A stretch of DNA of 64,000 nt from Climacium dendroides (taxonomy: Eukaryota; Streptophyta; Bryopsida; Hypnales; Climaciaceae), in NCBI GenBank assembly GCA_950106755.1, contig OX467082.1, positions 11,160,001-11,224,000 on the forward strand, given 5' to 3'. The translations under genes were made by a program, and so were the position numbers. Below are positions 46,596 to 60,400 of the stretch, in pieces. The notes under the pieces were generated by a model. That model searched no databases. It was not told the origin of the DNA and saw only the letters and a list, made by a program, of their open reading frames with translations. Within the stretch, counting starts at the first letter, position 1. Each line of letters starts with the position of its first letter.

Positions 46596-47381
46596 TTACC
46601 TCTAAACTTTCTTGGGAGAAAAAATTATAGTACAATAAGCCAAATATGGAAGTCAACAGGTAGTTCAAAAAAATTAGAAAAATCCAAAATATATATATTT
46701 TTAATTCTTGAAATTTTATATTTTTGACTAGATTTGAAGCTTTGATTTATTCTATTTGGACTAGTGATGAGAAAGTTATGGATAGTCTTATTTTTTCAAG
46801 CAATCTTGGTATCTTCTTAAAAAAATAATTTATAGGATTCATTGTGAATGCAAATTTTGTAATTTTTCCAAAAAATTATTAAATAAGATTAGGTTTTCTT
46901 TCTAGAACAATCTCACTATTGGAGTTATTGTATTTCAATTCCATCTTAGAGCTATTGACGATTTAGTTTTTCCTTCAATCTATAGCCTACATCCATTCAA
47001 TACTTTTTTAACGAGTGAAAATTAAATGTTTTTTTGTTGAAATTTTTTCTTAGATTCTCAACTCAACTATTCAATCTAATAGCTTAGAAAATCAAAATCA
47101 ATAGTATAAAAAACTTTAGTTAAAAAGATTCAAAGCCAAAAAATCTAGTTAAATAAGTTGCAAAAAAACTTGTTTTCTTTACTTTGGATGCAAATATCTT
47201 GCAATCTATGCAGTCAAATTTGATAATAATTTTACTACATGTTTTCAGACAAGTTAAGTACAAGATCTTGTAGTTACGTTTTGAAAAAGGTACCTTCTTG
47301 GTTTTCTTAAGTGAATGCAAGTAAAAGTGGAAGTTTTGAATGTTTTTTGACTAAAAACACCCTAGGGGCTTTAGGGATTAA
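46596..47381 (-). mobile_element. TTAA-family element, reverse orientation, diverged
   Basis: The right end GGGGCTTTAGGGATTAA is the inverse of the family start, and the interior (CTTGCAATCTATGCAG at about 47199, TATTTGGACTAGTGATGAGA at about 46756) matches the family in reverse. The left end TTACCTCTAAACTTTC is decayed. Confidence 0.55.
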
Positions 47382-49374
47382 GATCCTACGGTTGTAATTT
47401 GTAAAAAGTTTTTTGAATTTATCAAATCTTTTGTTTTTTTTGTTTGGATTGGAATATGGAAAAATAAATATTGTAAATAAGGATGTATTCAATCCAAACT
47501 TGTATATAAGATTATTCAACAAAGAAGCTTAGTTGTCTTGGTTATAATTTAAATTTATGCAATCAATGAAAATTAAATTTAATGTTGCCTATGATAAGAC
47601 TATTACTCTTTTTCAAGTGTGTGATTGTAAGACCTAACTTGTTTTACAAGCCTGTCATCAATCTTTCCTCACTTTATAGTTTATATGACTTCTTAATCAC
47701 CAACTTCTCAACTTTCTTCAAGAAGCTTGACTTATGATATAAGTTTTCAACAACTAGAAATGATTGAATATTCGACTTCTTGGTATCCAATATTATTGAA
47801 TATTTATGAGGAGTCAATGCACAATCATTAATTGACTAGTACACTTCATTACATCCTCTACAAAAGAGTGTCCCATAGTTTTTTAAAGGTGTCCACCCAT
47901 TGGTTAATATACTCAGCCACAATGTAATATGTTATCACTATATGTTCAAAAAAATTATTAATGGATATATTGAAATGATTGAAAACATTTCTTTCTTGAC
48001 AGTTGGGTTGTGTTTTGTGTCTCTCTTAATTGCAAATTCTTTGTATCAACCTTCATTGTCTCATCCAATTGTGTGAGGTTGTTGAAGGTGCTAGTGCAAG
48101 GTTCTATATAAGGTTTTTCATTTGTAGTCAATCCAATCACTTTAGCACATTACTTCCTTCAAACTTTATAGTATTCCAAATTGTTTGATTTGCTATGATA
48201 AAAGGGTTTGATCTTTGGCTCTTTGCAATTGTAATTTAGTTTGAGACAAATCCAACATTTTGGTGGTTTTAAAGATGCAAACTTGCATTTCTACAAGTTC
48301 ACTTACAATTTAAATTTCTTTTTATATTAATTTAATTTTGGGGTCTTAGAATTGCAAGTCTAACACCACCTAGCTCATTTATCAAATCCAAGGTATCATA
48401 GTTTTATCTTTCGTATTGTCAATTGGATTGTATTTTAGGTCAGCATTTAAAGAACTTGATCAGATAAGAGGGACATCTCCAAACAAGGTTTTTTCTATTA
48501 ATAACATATAAATTATAATATAAAAAAAACTTCATATAGTAGATCATGGATAGTACATGGGAAAATGGAGGTCCCTCATATACCATCATTTAACTATCAC
48601 ACCCATCATATCAACTCAACACTTCTCAATAAACTATTGCCAAGAAATATTTATGTACAAAGACCAATTAAAGATCATATCAAGATCATTACATGATACA
48701 ATGCCAACAAATAGAATGTCAAGTAACAAGAGACTAATCAATAAATGATGTTGTGAATTAAATCCTATAATCAAAGTGATTTAGAACCCCAAAGAAGAAA
48801 TAATATGTTACTAGGGCCTTTGAAAGAGTTGCCATGAAGAATTAACCAAAGAGGTTGTGGATGATTCACTTGTCCACATGACAGACCAAACATCTGAATG
48901 TTGGTAAATTGTAGACAAGGTGTCTAAAGCCCACAACAACATGTTATTGCTATTACAAAAAAAAATCAACCACCTTAGCTCAAAATTTCACACAAAAAAT
49001 TGACAACAAATCATAGTCTAACACATTGTACAATATAGGGATTCTCTAATCTCTAGTCCTTACTCCAAACATTTCTAATTTGGAATCCTCTAATTTACTT
49101 TACATCAAGGTACAATTTCTAGTGAAAAGGTAGCCTAAATTAGAAGATTCTAAATCTCTACTAGTCATGGATTTTTAGAGCCACACATAGAAACTAATAG
49201 CCACAAATTAGTGCTTGGGTATAATACAACCTAAGCTCTAACATAATACAACCAATGATGTGCCAAACAAGTCTTTAATGAGAATTATTGAGGAAAAAGA
49301 GACAAGTCAAGTCAAATTGCGTTGTGCCATACTCAATTTTGCGTGGAAGATCCTAATTCAAACTGCATGCATGA
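47382..49374. other. AT-rich intergenic DNA
   Basis: No gene or defined repeat seen over 2 kb. Confidence 0.55.
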
Positions 49375-50294
49375 TTAACCTCTAAAGTTCCATTGTCCCC
49401 TTAAGGGACAAAATGAATTTTGGACAAGCTCCTATAGTCTCAATATTTGTCATGATTTTTTGAGTTTTATTATGAAAATAGACAAAAACATTAACTTTTC
49501 AAAAATATAATTTTTATTTCAATTGGAGCTCAAAAACAAAAATTATAGCCCCAAAAGTCCTTTTTTAGTTTGGGGGTTAAAAAAATCCTTCAAATATATT
49601 TAAAACAATTTTTTTCTAAATTTAAAGATTATAGTTTTATGTAAATGGTAAGCTTTGATTTATTCCATTTGGATTTGATATGAGAAAGTTATGGACAATC
49701 TTGTCTTAGGGGCAATTTAGAGCATCTTCTTGAAAAAATAACATGAGGGATTCATTTGTGATCTCAATTTTTACAATTAAAAAAACAATTCCACAAGATT
49801 AAGATCTTTTGCAAGAACAATCTCCCCATTGAGATTAGTATACTTCAATTCCAACTAAGAACTATTAACAATTTAGATTTTTTTCAATCTTGAACTTCTA
49901 CTTAACAATTTTTTAATGAGTGAAAAATAAATTTCATAAAATTTCAAAAAAAATTCCTAGACTCTCAATTCAATTATTTATCATAAAAAATTATAAATTC
50001 AAAATCAATAGAGCAAAAATTATAAATTATGAAAGTTCAAAGTCAAAAAATAATTGAGCAAGGTGCAAAATAACTTCTTTCCTTCACTTTTAATGCAAAT
50101 ATCTTGCAATCTACATGGTTAGAGTTTGTGAAATTTCTTCCACAAATTTGTATACTAGTCTAATACAAAATTATGCACTTGGATGTGCAAAAAAACATTT
50201 TAAAAACATTTTTGCTCTTTGCTATAGAAATGACAATTTTGAGTGGGTTTTGGCTTTATGATGAAAAAAAGACCTTGGGACTTTAGGGGTTCAA
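49375..50294 (-). mobile_element. TTAA-family element, reverse orientation
   Basis: The left end TTAACCTCTAAAGTTCCATT is followed by GTCCCCTTAAGGGACAAAAT, the inverse of the family's right end. The right end is GGGACTTTAGGGGTTCAA, with the final TTAA altered. Interior blocks match in reverse (CTTGCAATCTACATGG, TTGATTTATTCCATTTGGAT). 920 bp. Confidence 0.65.
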
Positions 50295-52690
50295 TTAAGA
50301 CCACTCATAGGAAGAATTTTAAAATCCATTGGTATGGTATGGTGTAAGCCAAGTGATGTAAAATCATCTACCATGGCTAGATTAAAATAATAAAGATCTC
50401 CCCAAAGGAAAGAAGGCAGAATTTATAATTTGGTGTCATGATTTAAAGAAAAGACCTATGGCTAAAAAAGTTTTATAAAAAACTTCAACATAGGTATTAG
50501 ACATATGGAAGGCCTACATATCAAAAAATCAAATGGTAAGTGTTTAAGCAATATCCTACCAAAGATATCAAAATCACAAGCAAACTAAAAATGGCCAAAT
50601 ATAAGTAGGTCACTAAATTGCCTTAAATATTTACAAGGGCCATCCCTCTTATAGACAACATAATTTTTCCAAAGGGGGATACATCTACCATCTCCTTTGT
50701 CAAAACTAAACATTAAGAACAAAATGTAACAAGACTAAAGGTTTAAGGTTTGGGATTCTTGAAAGTATGTTCTTGTAATAGAATTGTAAGTGGAGATTGA
50801 AAAATAAAATCCTAGATTTCACTCAAATGATGAAGTGCCATAGAAAGAATTAAAATATCAGATTACAAAAGAATTCCTAAATGAATTTTTTATTTATTGT
50901 TATAAAGTTTTAGTATTTTTTTGTATTATTTGTCATGCATTTTGTATTGAAAGGTTTCCAAGGAACATTTTATTGTCTACTTTTCTAATTCATATCCTTT
51001 AAAGGATTAGAATGTTTAAGATGTTCCTAAATACCATAGAAAGAGAGAGGAAAAACATCATAGAATTTTTTTCACTTAATAGTAATCACATCTAGACTCA
51101 TCTTGGACCTAAATTGAGATGTTGATGTAGTGTGTTTTGGTCATTAGATCATAAATGAAAAGTTTTAAGGAATTCCTAAACTTTCAATTGCCTTGTTTTT
51201 ATCTTTATAACTCTCTAACTTGGAATGATTCTAAAGACTAAAAGTGTCTTATGGATGGTCAAATGAGTTTTTGCATATTAAAGAGTGAATGATTTTCATC
51301 CATTTTTTTGTATGCAACTTTATTGATGCTTTATCTCAATAATTGAGTTAAATTCAAGTCATGCTAGTCATTTTTGGATTTTATAGTAGTGCATTAAAAA
51401 AATAGTGTACATATATGATGCATTTCAATGTGTTGAGCTTTTTTTTCCTTATAGTTTGGTTTAGAAATTCAAAATGATATTTTTGCTTTAAGCAAAACTA
51501 ACAAAATGAAGCTTCTATTCCACTTGAATTTTTGAAAAATTCCTTGAAATAAGCATTTTCTTAAAGTTTGAAATTAAAGATGTATAACCATGTTTCTAAA
51601 CTTAGAGTAACATAATTTTCCTTTATAATATAGTGTATTTCTATTATGAGATTGTCAAGATTTAACAACATGCTTTTTATTATATAGGAATTTCCTTTAC
51701 TTTTTTCTTCAAAAAATTATGATAATTTACAATTTCACAAATATCTAAAAAATCTCATGATATACATAGAGTATTAGGCATGTGATTTCATCACTGAAAA
51801 ATGAAAATAAAAGATTTCCCTCATAAATAGCAACACAATAGGAGATATATAGTGGAAGACCAAAACTTTCATTATCATGAAAAATTTACAAGAAAACCTT
51901 GCACTAGTGAAAAGCAACATGTTGTAGAGAACTTCACATAGGATCATTTTAGTGATCATAATCAGCTTTTCCAAGGAGTCACATAATGTATTTGGTGTTC
52001 ATCATTTCATGTTTTGAAATAAAATATTGGTGTATTTTAGAGAACCACATGTCTGTTTTAGCTTTAATCCTTAAAGGACGAACAAGTGACCTTGGAAATC
52101 ATCTCTTTCCATTATCATACAAATCATTGGCTTAAGAAATAGCAAATGTACTCATTGGAAGCCAAACTATTGTAGAAGCCCTCCCCTTTTCACAACAAAA
52201 TTTCAAGAATGAATAGTTGCACTTCTATCCTACTAGAAGGATTCCTTGTCATCCATTGGACACTAGACATCCATGTCAACATTTAAAGGTTGATCCATCA
52301 TTCTATGGAACTAAAATAGGAGGCTCTAAAATCGCACAAGCATTAAGAATCATTCCTATAAATAGCCATAAAATGGACATGAAGTGAAGTGATTTTTAAA
52401 TTGACTGCTATAGTCATTTGAATCATTATTAGTTGTCAATCATTGTCTTTGCTTTCCCCATCTTTCTTTAGAAGTGAATAGTTTACAGAAGACCTACAGT
52501 CATAAATACAATTCAACATTTGAAAATTCATAAGTCATTTGAAAATTCATAAGCAATTCAAAAATGCTTCAAAAAATATGAAACCACTTGTGTTACATTC
52601 CTCATCAATTTCTCTGATCTAAAAATATTCCCATCCCATCCAAGTAAATACATGAAAAAGGCGGACCAACCCGTAGATGAGCGGTTTCTG
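50295..52690. other. AT-rich intergenic DNA
   Basis: No gene seen. Near 52531-52600 there is a short match to dispersed repeat A (copies at 20779 and 28979). Confidence 0.5.
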
Positions 52691-53668
52691 AGCCTCCTAC
52701 CTTACTACACCAATACAAGATCCTAAAACTGAAAAAACTCAAACAATGCAAGTGGGGCTCGGAAATCTAAAGAAACGAAAACGCATTCCGTCGTTGTAAG
52801 TTAATCACACTTTGAAATACTCCACTTCCGACTGATCAAGAATAATCACGACTACAATTGAAATGAATAAACAGAAATACACATCTGCCCAATAAACCCA
52901 TGATCAATTTATACAAAAATCAAGCAACCAAATTTACAAAACTCGCAGTAACTCCGGCCTAAATTTAACTATTACTTGCGAAGCTTCAGAACCTCCAATT
53001 CAAGAGATTCCAGTTCCATTAAGAATGTCCTGAGTACGTCATTGCCCAGTTCTAATCTACCCCGTCCCCTAAGTTATACACTTGAATATATCCTGCTTCA
53101 CTACACCAACCCAAATGTACCATATGTCATCTACAAGCCCTGCAGCCCCCACCCAAACCTGGCTCACATGGTGAGGGCCTCGCCCCCACGCCGCGCCCTG
53201 CCTTCTTTGCACTCCGCCTCAAGGTACGCAGGTTAACCCAAAGTGGATGGTGGGGTTTGTGAAGTGCGCACAGACCTTGTGGAGCGTTAAGTTTAGAAAT
53301 AGATCGTTTATCTTGCGTTTCAAAAATCAATGAGCGGGTTAAACTGGAGCAGTAACAGTTCCGTGAGGGCAAGACCTCGCAGATTTCGTTAGCCCTGCAT
53401 CCTGAGGGCTGGGTTGAGCTCACTCGCATTTCCACGCTCTCACTTTAGCCTCATGTGCGAGGGCCTCTCGAGAGCGCGACTTTCCCTCGCTGGTCTCCTG
53501 CGCGAGTAGGTGTGCTACTCCAACAGCGTCCTGTGCAGCTCAGCCGAACAGCAGGTGGACCAAGTTTCTTTCTCGATCGAATTTGCTTTTCTCAATCGAA
53601 GTTTCTTTCGCAGTCGAATCTGTGTGTACTTTAATTTCTGTAAGCTTCGTCCGTTTATTCGAATCGCT

Positions 53669-53934
53669 GGTTTCAGTTTACAGAATCTTAGGTTTGAGCA
53701 GGTTTTGCATCTAGGGGTGCTCAGAAATTGAGAAAGGGACGGTTCCCACTTCCGAACTTCAGGCACTGCCTTGCCTGCACAGCTAATGCCATTCAAGTCT
53801 GCGAATCTGAAGTTTCGAGTTTGTCGGTTACAGAGTGTCTTAGGTTTTAGCAGGTTTTGCATCTGGGTTGCCCAAGAACCCGGAAGGAGATGGTTTCGAT
53901 TTCAAAACTTCAGGCACTCGCTTGCTGCACAGCT
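53669..53934 (+). repeat. Tandem duplication, unit about 149 bp
   Basis: 53669-53784 and 53818-53934 share, in order, a TTACAGA segment, CTTAGGTTT, AGCAGGTTTTGCATCT, ACTTCAGGCACT and TGCACAGCT. The copies are diverged by scattered substitutions. Confidence 0.65.
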
Positions 53935-54070
53935 GAAGGCTGCTTGATAAATTTATGAGTTGTGCTTCCTTGGCTGAGTGTACGGCTTGTCAGGTTCTGC
54001 ACTGATGCTTGCAGACAATATTAGAAGCCCAGAAGCTGCTAAGTGAAGTCGGCACTATTCTTGTTAATGC

Positions 54071-54225
54071 TTAGGTGCATTTTGACATCTTTTACATCCA
54101 ATGGAAAAATGACTAGTGTACGTTTAGGTGCATTTCGATATCTTCTACATCGAATTCGAAAATGACTGGTGTAGCCCTTTGAGGATTTGTGTAGACGTTT
54201 TACATGCTCTGAGGAAATGACGAGT
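54071..54225 (+). repeat. Tandem repeat, unit about 53 bp
   Basis: TTAGGTGCATTTTGACATCT and TTAGGTGCATTTCGATATCT begin two consecutive units, each ending AAAATGACTRGTGTA. A third partial unit (TTTTACATGCTCTGAGGAAA then TGACGAGTG) follows. Confidence 0.65.
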
Positions 54226-54408
54226 GCTTCTTTCGTAATTCATATATAGTTTTCAATGTTTTCCAGAGTGTATCCTCCGAAGAGGCAGGCACTGCCTCAC
54301 TAGTATTCAAAGCCTAAATGAAATTTGAAAGTTTATAACATGAGAATGAATGAATGTGTTGGTGAACCATTTAATATAAAATGAAACAAAAGAAAGTTCC
54401 CATGTGAG

Positions 54409-54720
54409 TTATTCAATGGTTCTAATAAAGCATGTCGTTTGTCGAACTTTGGGGTTAATGCTTAGTATGTCATCCCATTCGACGTGTTTGACAGGTGGTT
54501 GTGGTAGATGCGGCAGAATGGCAGATGGCTGAAGGCACTTGGATATTTTGTAACAGTACCGTTCTGGACGTATCTTGAGTAGGCCAACACTCGTCGGATC
54601 CTTTAGGTCGGTTATCCACCCTTGAAGTTGGTTGGCCTTTCCTTCGAGTTCTCCTTCAATTTCTTCCAATTCATTCGCAGTGGGGTTTCCCGACCCTGTT
54701 TCAGTGCAACTGAAGAAGTA
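54409..54720 (-). CDS. Unrecognised possible exon, minus strand
   Basis: After a good acceptor (CTTCTTCAG) near 54710 on the minus strand, an open frame runs to a stop at 54409. The product contains NELEEIEGELEGKANQ, then GWITDLKDPTSVGLLKIRPE and CYKISKCLQPSAILP. Its composition is protein-like rather than AT-chance. I do not recognise the family. Overlapping minus-strand frames continue upstream to about 55198 without a clear join. It may be a real short gene, an exon or a gene remnant. Confidence 0.25.
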   Translation of the reverse strand, partial: YFFSCTETGSGNPTANELEEIEGELEGKANQLQGWITDLKDPTSVGLLKIRPERYCYKISKCLQPSAILPHLPQPPVKHVEWDDILSINPKVRQTTCFIRTIE

Positions 54721-57488
54721 GATCTAATGAATATCGCTCTGAGTAGGTGTTGGCCAGAAAGTTTCTGGTGGTCGAATCCGAATCTTGAAGCAGTGTTTTG
54801 AATTTGAGGATTACTTAATTGTCTCCCACGTTTCCATTTCGTCTGATTGTAGTAGATGATTCCGTTCAAGCATGGGCCGTCACAGTTTTGCATTCCAGTG
54901 CATGCTCCTGCAGTGAATCCTGATTGTTGACCTGACCAGAGAGATTTTTGGTGACAGCTGGATGGTCTGCGAGTTCCGAGCCCTCCCTTAATCCGTGGTC
55001 GAGCATTTCGGAAACGCAGCTTACACGAGCTGTCCAGAAGTGAACTTGTGTCCGAGTCAAACCGACTGCAGAGTTGCAATGGCAGGGAGCGCTTGATAGA
55101 TGTGAAGGTGGTGAACGAGCTGGAGTGCATTCTTTGCCAACGTGATGCAGCTTCTTTCTCGAGTGTTGTGTATGGTTGGGTAAGCGTAATTCATTCAAGT
55201 TCTGGGATTATTCCCTTATGCTTCTAATCGATGGTAGTGTTCGTTTACGACATTGAAATTTCCAGTTCCGACATTGCATCTGACTTGTTCGATGGATTTG
55301 GAGGAGTTCCTCCTTTCAAAACAATACCCATCGAACTTCACTTTCTCATCGAAATTGACGTGTGAATGTAGAGGCCTTCTTGGCACTATATCGTTAACAG
55401 TCCGAGTACTAAGACACCCGAATTTGGCCTCTTGTTTTCTGAGGAGTTTTGATATGTCCTTCCAATGACTTTCTTTTGTTGAATTTTACTTTATTCTTTC
55501 CCTCCACTTGCTATGCTCGTCAGTGATTTTGATAGTAAAGCTTTCGACGCCATCTCACTAGCGTATCCCATTGAGAACTTGCGTAAATTTTTTTGTCCTG
55601 AATGAAAACGACAGAAGTACTTCTTTTGGAATTCATGTAGGTTTTCGTTGTTGTCGATTGCTTATGACTATGTTTTGAGAAGAAGCAGGCGCTGCCTTCC
55701 TCTAATATTCGGAGCATTGTACAGCATAACGCCAATGTATGTAATCTAACGCAATGAAACCGTGCCATGACAAAATCGTGAACCGATTCTTTGGAAATCG
55801 TGGTTACCGGTTCCTGAACGCCGTCACCGGAGACTGTTACTCGCCTTTGTCTGCAAGAAGTTCTCCGTTTGATTCGCCGCCCTCGTTCAGTTGTTCGCTG
55901 TTTCACGATGTTTCGATTTCCTTTGGGTTTGGTTTTTTCTTCGAGTTTTTGTTCTGTTGGGATTCTGGTCGTATGGTGCTTTGAGCTTTTCTCTGTGCGT
56001 GAGGTTTTGTACTGTACTAGGTATTTTGCCGACCTTTTCGAGGGTTTGAGCGTGTCGGTATCAAGAGATCGTGCGATTTTTTCTGGTATTTTCAGGGCAC
56101 GCCCATGAGTCCTTGCTTTATCTTTATTGTAACGGATACGTGGCTCTGTTGGTTCTTCCCTGCTCGATGCGCAGGGTTTGTTGTAGTGCAGTTCTAGCTG
56201 GAATCGGCGTCACACGGTTGTCCTGTGCGCAGTCACTGATGCGGATTCTCAAGCCTGATCAGAGTTGTATTGTCCATTTGTGCGATTTTGATATCCGCGG
56301 ATATGACAAGGTCGTGAGCCTCTTCCTGAATGTTACAGCGTCCCGATTACCGGAGAATGGAATCTTTTGTTGATTTTTGATATTTGAATTGCGCTCCTGA
56401 TTTGCTTAGGCTGTGTTTTCTTAATTCCATCTTGGAAGTGTCTGTTTAGAAGCTGTAGTGACACATACAAAGATTCGTTTTCAGGTCATCCTGACTGAGC
56501 TCGCCATCCGTTGCCTCGTTGTGCTATTCGTTTTGCTTGTCAAGTTGGATGCTTGATTAGGAGGTTTGACTTTGTGCGGCATCCAAGAGCGTATGATTTT
56601 ATGGATCAAATGGTCTTGCTTCTGCCGAACTGATCCGTAGTTTGATGAATGTTTTTGTTTACACGTTAAGCGATGCAATTTGATTCGCTCAGTTCTGGGA
56701 CCTTTTTGGTTTACCATTGTCGAAATGCTTAACATCATGTCAGCTTCGTTTTTTTAAGCCGTGATGGAATCCCCGATTACTTGCTTGCTCACACCTGCAC
56801 TGAGCATTATTTATTGTTAATCACCAGACTCGATGAAGAACATTGCTCGTGTTGTTCAGAAATACTTACAATTGGACCGAAGATGTTTGCCGTATGAGGT
56901 ACTCAAAACTGCTAAATTTAATTTGAGACCCACTAGCAAATGTTATATATGACCAATTTGCGTCTTATGTTTGTGTAATCTGTGTTTTCTTGTCAAGGTG
57001 CGCCGTGTAGTTTGGTATTGGTTGTTGATTATGTATTTCGTTTCGGGTGCACTCAGGTATCCAAATCAACCCGGAATGATATGCGGATCCTTAGTTTGCG
57101 GGCAATGCTAGTGATGCTGATACCGTGTTGATGCGCACATGATCTGTGCTGTTTCATCTGCAGGGTGTACTTTCTTAATTTTTCAAGTGTATCGAGGAAG
57201 GACTCCAGACAGTCCTTTGATTAGATGTTGAAGTGAATTACAAATCCACTAGAGGGACGGTGGTATGCAAACCTTTTTGAACTCCATGCTTACTACGAGA
57301 AGTCTTCCACTTGCTGAGAAGAGGCAGGTTGATGTTGTATGTGAGTATTCATGCCATGGTTTCTTCCTGTCCAATTTACCTTGTTGTGGCGACATGATTT
57401 CCTTTTCGATCCTGGCTTTCTAGGGCCACAGGTAGAGTGACTTGTGTGAATCGGGTGAATTGCAGACTAGTGTGTTTTATTTCTTGCA

Positions 57489-60400
57489 ATGGCTAGTGTG
57501 TCTTCCAAATTTCGTCCCCCTGATAGTGATACAAAGCCTGCAAAGAGATTGCTTGTAGTTGAAGGTATGGTTAATTCACACTTGGTCTCACTACTAATTT
57601 GCTCTTTTCTTATTTAATTTTGAAGTATCATTGTTTATAGTTTTATAATGCTCACCCTTGACTTTGTACCCAAACGTAATTTGGTGGAATTTGGATGTGG
57701 TGATTTCTGAAGTAGATTGATCATGTGGTGCAGATGCGTTTGAAAACTATGATGTTTTCATAAGTCATAGAGGCCCTGATACCAAGATGGGTTTTGTGGG
57801 CTTCCTAGACAAAGATTTGAGAAGAGTTGGTTTGCATCCTTTTTTGGATCGGAAATCCATTGTTGAAGGCCAAAACTGTTGGAAATGCATTGAGCATGCA
57901 ATCGAAAGGACACCCCTAGCCCTAGTCATCTTTTCGGAGGGTTTTACACAATCGGAGTGGTGTTTGAAAGAATTACATACAATGTTGGCTTGTCCTTTAG
58001 TGAGGGTGCTGCCCATCTTCTACAATGTTAAGCCTTGGGAATTGCGTATTCTTGAAAAGGGTCAATTGGGTGAGGGATTTGAGAAGTTGACAGGGAGGCA
58101 TGACAAGACCATTATTCAAGAGTGGAGGGCTGATTTGATGCAAGCTTCCTATATCAAAGGTTGGGAGTACAAATTGGGTGGCACGAGGTAAACATTTGTG
58201 TGTGCATTGAAAGCTTTGATGTGTTTGTGGTTGATGTTGGGTTTGACATTGTATTTGTTGGTAATGGAATTTTGTTGATTTTGTTTGTAGGCTTGAAACA
58301 GATTTGGTGCAAGAGGTGGTTGCACAGGTCTTTGAACTAGCCAATAAGTCCCTTCCCTTGCATGTGGGTGATCATGTTGCGGGTGTGAAGCAAGTTGCTG
58401 AGAACCTCATTCAAATCGTTGGTGAGAAGAAGGTGTTGATGTTGGGTTTGTGGGGAATGGGTGGAATTGGGAAGTCGACTTTGGCCCGTGAATTATACAA
58501 TCAATTGGAGAAAGGATTTGATGTGAGGTGTTATGTGGAAGATGTGGCGGAGAAGGTGCATCAAGGTGGTGTGATAAGTGTCCAAAATTTTATTTTGAAG
58601 GCTTTGTGTGCAAATGAATGTATGCAAGATATTGTGAACAAGATGGAGGGGAAGTGTATTCTCGAAGATAGACTATCAAAGAAATCCATTCTTGTGGTAT
58701 TGGATGATGTTCGTGATTGTAATCAAATGAAATACTTGATGTCACGCCAAATGTTGTTGAAGGAAGGCAGTATGTGTATTGTCACTTCTCGAGATTGTCG
58801 TGTATTTGAGAGGTTAATTTCAGTTGATGCCAATCATGAGGTTTATACTCATGATGTTCAATTATTGAGCCAAGAAGATTCTCGAACCGTCTTTGCAAGT
58901 CATGCATTTGGAAGTGGTAAAGAAGTACGTGATGATTTTAAAGTTCTTGTTGGAGACATTAGCATGGCATGTGGTGGAGTTCTGTGGGTGTTGGAGGTTT
59001 GTGGGTCTCTTTTGAAGGGCGAGAAGGATGTGAAGGTATGGAATGAGGTTTTGGCCAAGTTGAAAGATTGCACGATAATAAATGATGAGGAGATATTTGG
59101 ATGTCTTCGCATCAGCTATGATTCTCTTTCAAAGGAGCATCAAGAAATATTTTTGGATATTGCATGTGCATTATTGGGACAATATGTGGAGATGGCGAAA
59201 CTTGTGTGGAGATACGGAGTATTGGGTGTGCGAAGTCTTGTAGAGAAGGCCTTGATTAGAGTGGATGAAGGTGGTGTTTTGGGTATGCATGACCACTTGC
59301 GAGACATGGGTCGTTTGATTGCTAGTGATGAAAATTTGGTTGTCTGCAAACGCTTGTGGGGTTTTGAAGGCTTAGCAATGTTGGAGAGGAATGAGGTAAG
59401 ATTGGTAGATGGTTACCTTGATTTGGATTGATCTTTCTCATAAGGTGTTATATATTTTCATTGTGACATAGTAGAGAGAAAATTGATGAGAATATAGGAG
59501 TAGGATTTTGTTTTAGTTGGTTGTTTGAGAGTATGAAAGTTGTGTTTGTTTTTAATTTTTTCTACTAGTTCGAATTGATGCATTGAATACATTTTTTTTC
59601 AATGTGTACCTAGTTTGATGGAAGAGTCATTTGTATGTTGCTACTTTTAAGTTTAATTGATTTTTTAATTTTGTTTGTGTAGGGGTTACTAGGTTCCCTT
59701 GAAACTTTAATCCTTCCAAGGGGACATGGAGTTAAAGTTGATCTTTCTCTCATGCGGAAATTGCGTATATTTATATGTGAAGATGGCTTGTTTTTGATGT
59801 CATCGATTCCAAAATGTTTGCGTTGGCTTCAATGCATCGCATTTATAGATGAACCATTGCAATATATATTTGAATCACCCAAAAACAATGAATTGGTGAT
59901 ATTGTTATTGAATTATTGTTCAATGGAGAGATTGCCTGCGTCTTTTCTAAATTTAAGTAAGTTGAGATGGTTGACTCTCCAAAATTGTCATCAACTACTG
60001 GAGTTGCCTGAATCTTTTGGAACATTGGACAAGTTGGAGGTATTGAATTTAAGATGGTGTAGTAAACTTGTGCAACTACCAAATTCATTTCGGGGGCTCC
60101 AAAATTTGATGAACTTGAATCTCTGTTCAAATGGAATCCAATATTTACCTGAATCTTTTGGAACAATGAGCAAGCTGCAGGTGTTGAATTTAAGTAGCAA
60201 CAGTGAACTTGTACTGCTACCACATTCATTTGGAGCCCTCCAAAACTTGATGAACTTGAATCTCGAGGAGAGTGGAATTCAACGTTTACTTGAATCTTTT
60301 GGAACATTGAACAAGTTGGAGGTGTTGAATCTATGTGGATGCAATGAACTTGTGCAACTACCAGATTCATTTGGTGGCCTCCAAAACTTGGTGAACTTGA

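Larger units (their letters stand above)
52691..57488. other. G+C-richer region upstream of the TNL gene, genes not resolved
   Basis: Base composition and dinucleotide use are clearly unlike the deserts, with a CG-rich patch near 53160-53500. It may contain the TNL promoter, leader exons and introns, and remnants of other genes. Frames of 60-170 codons exist on both strands but none shows a domain I know. The T/C-rich stretch at 55840-56000 looks like a 5' UTR. Duplicated segments are listed separately. Confidence 0.4.
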
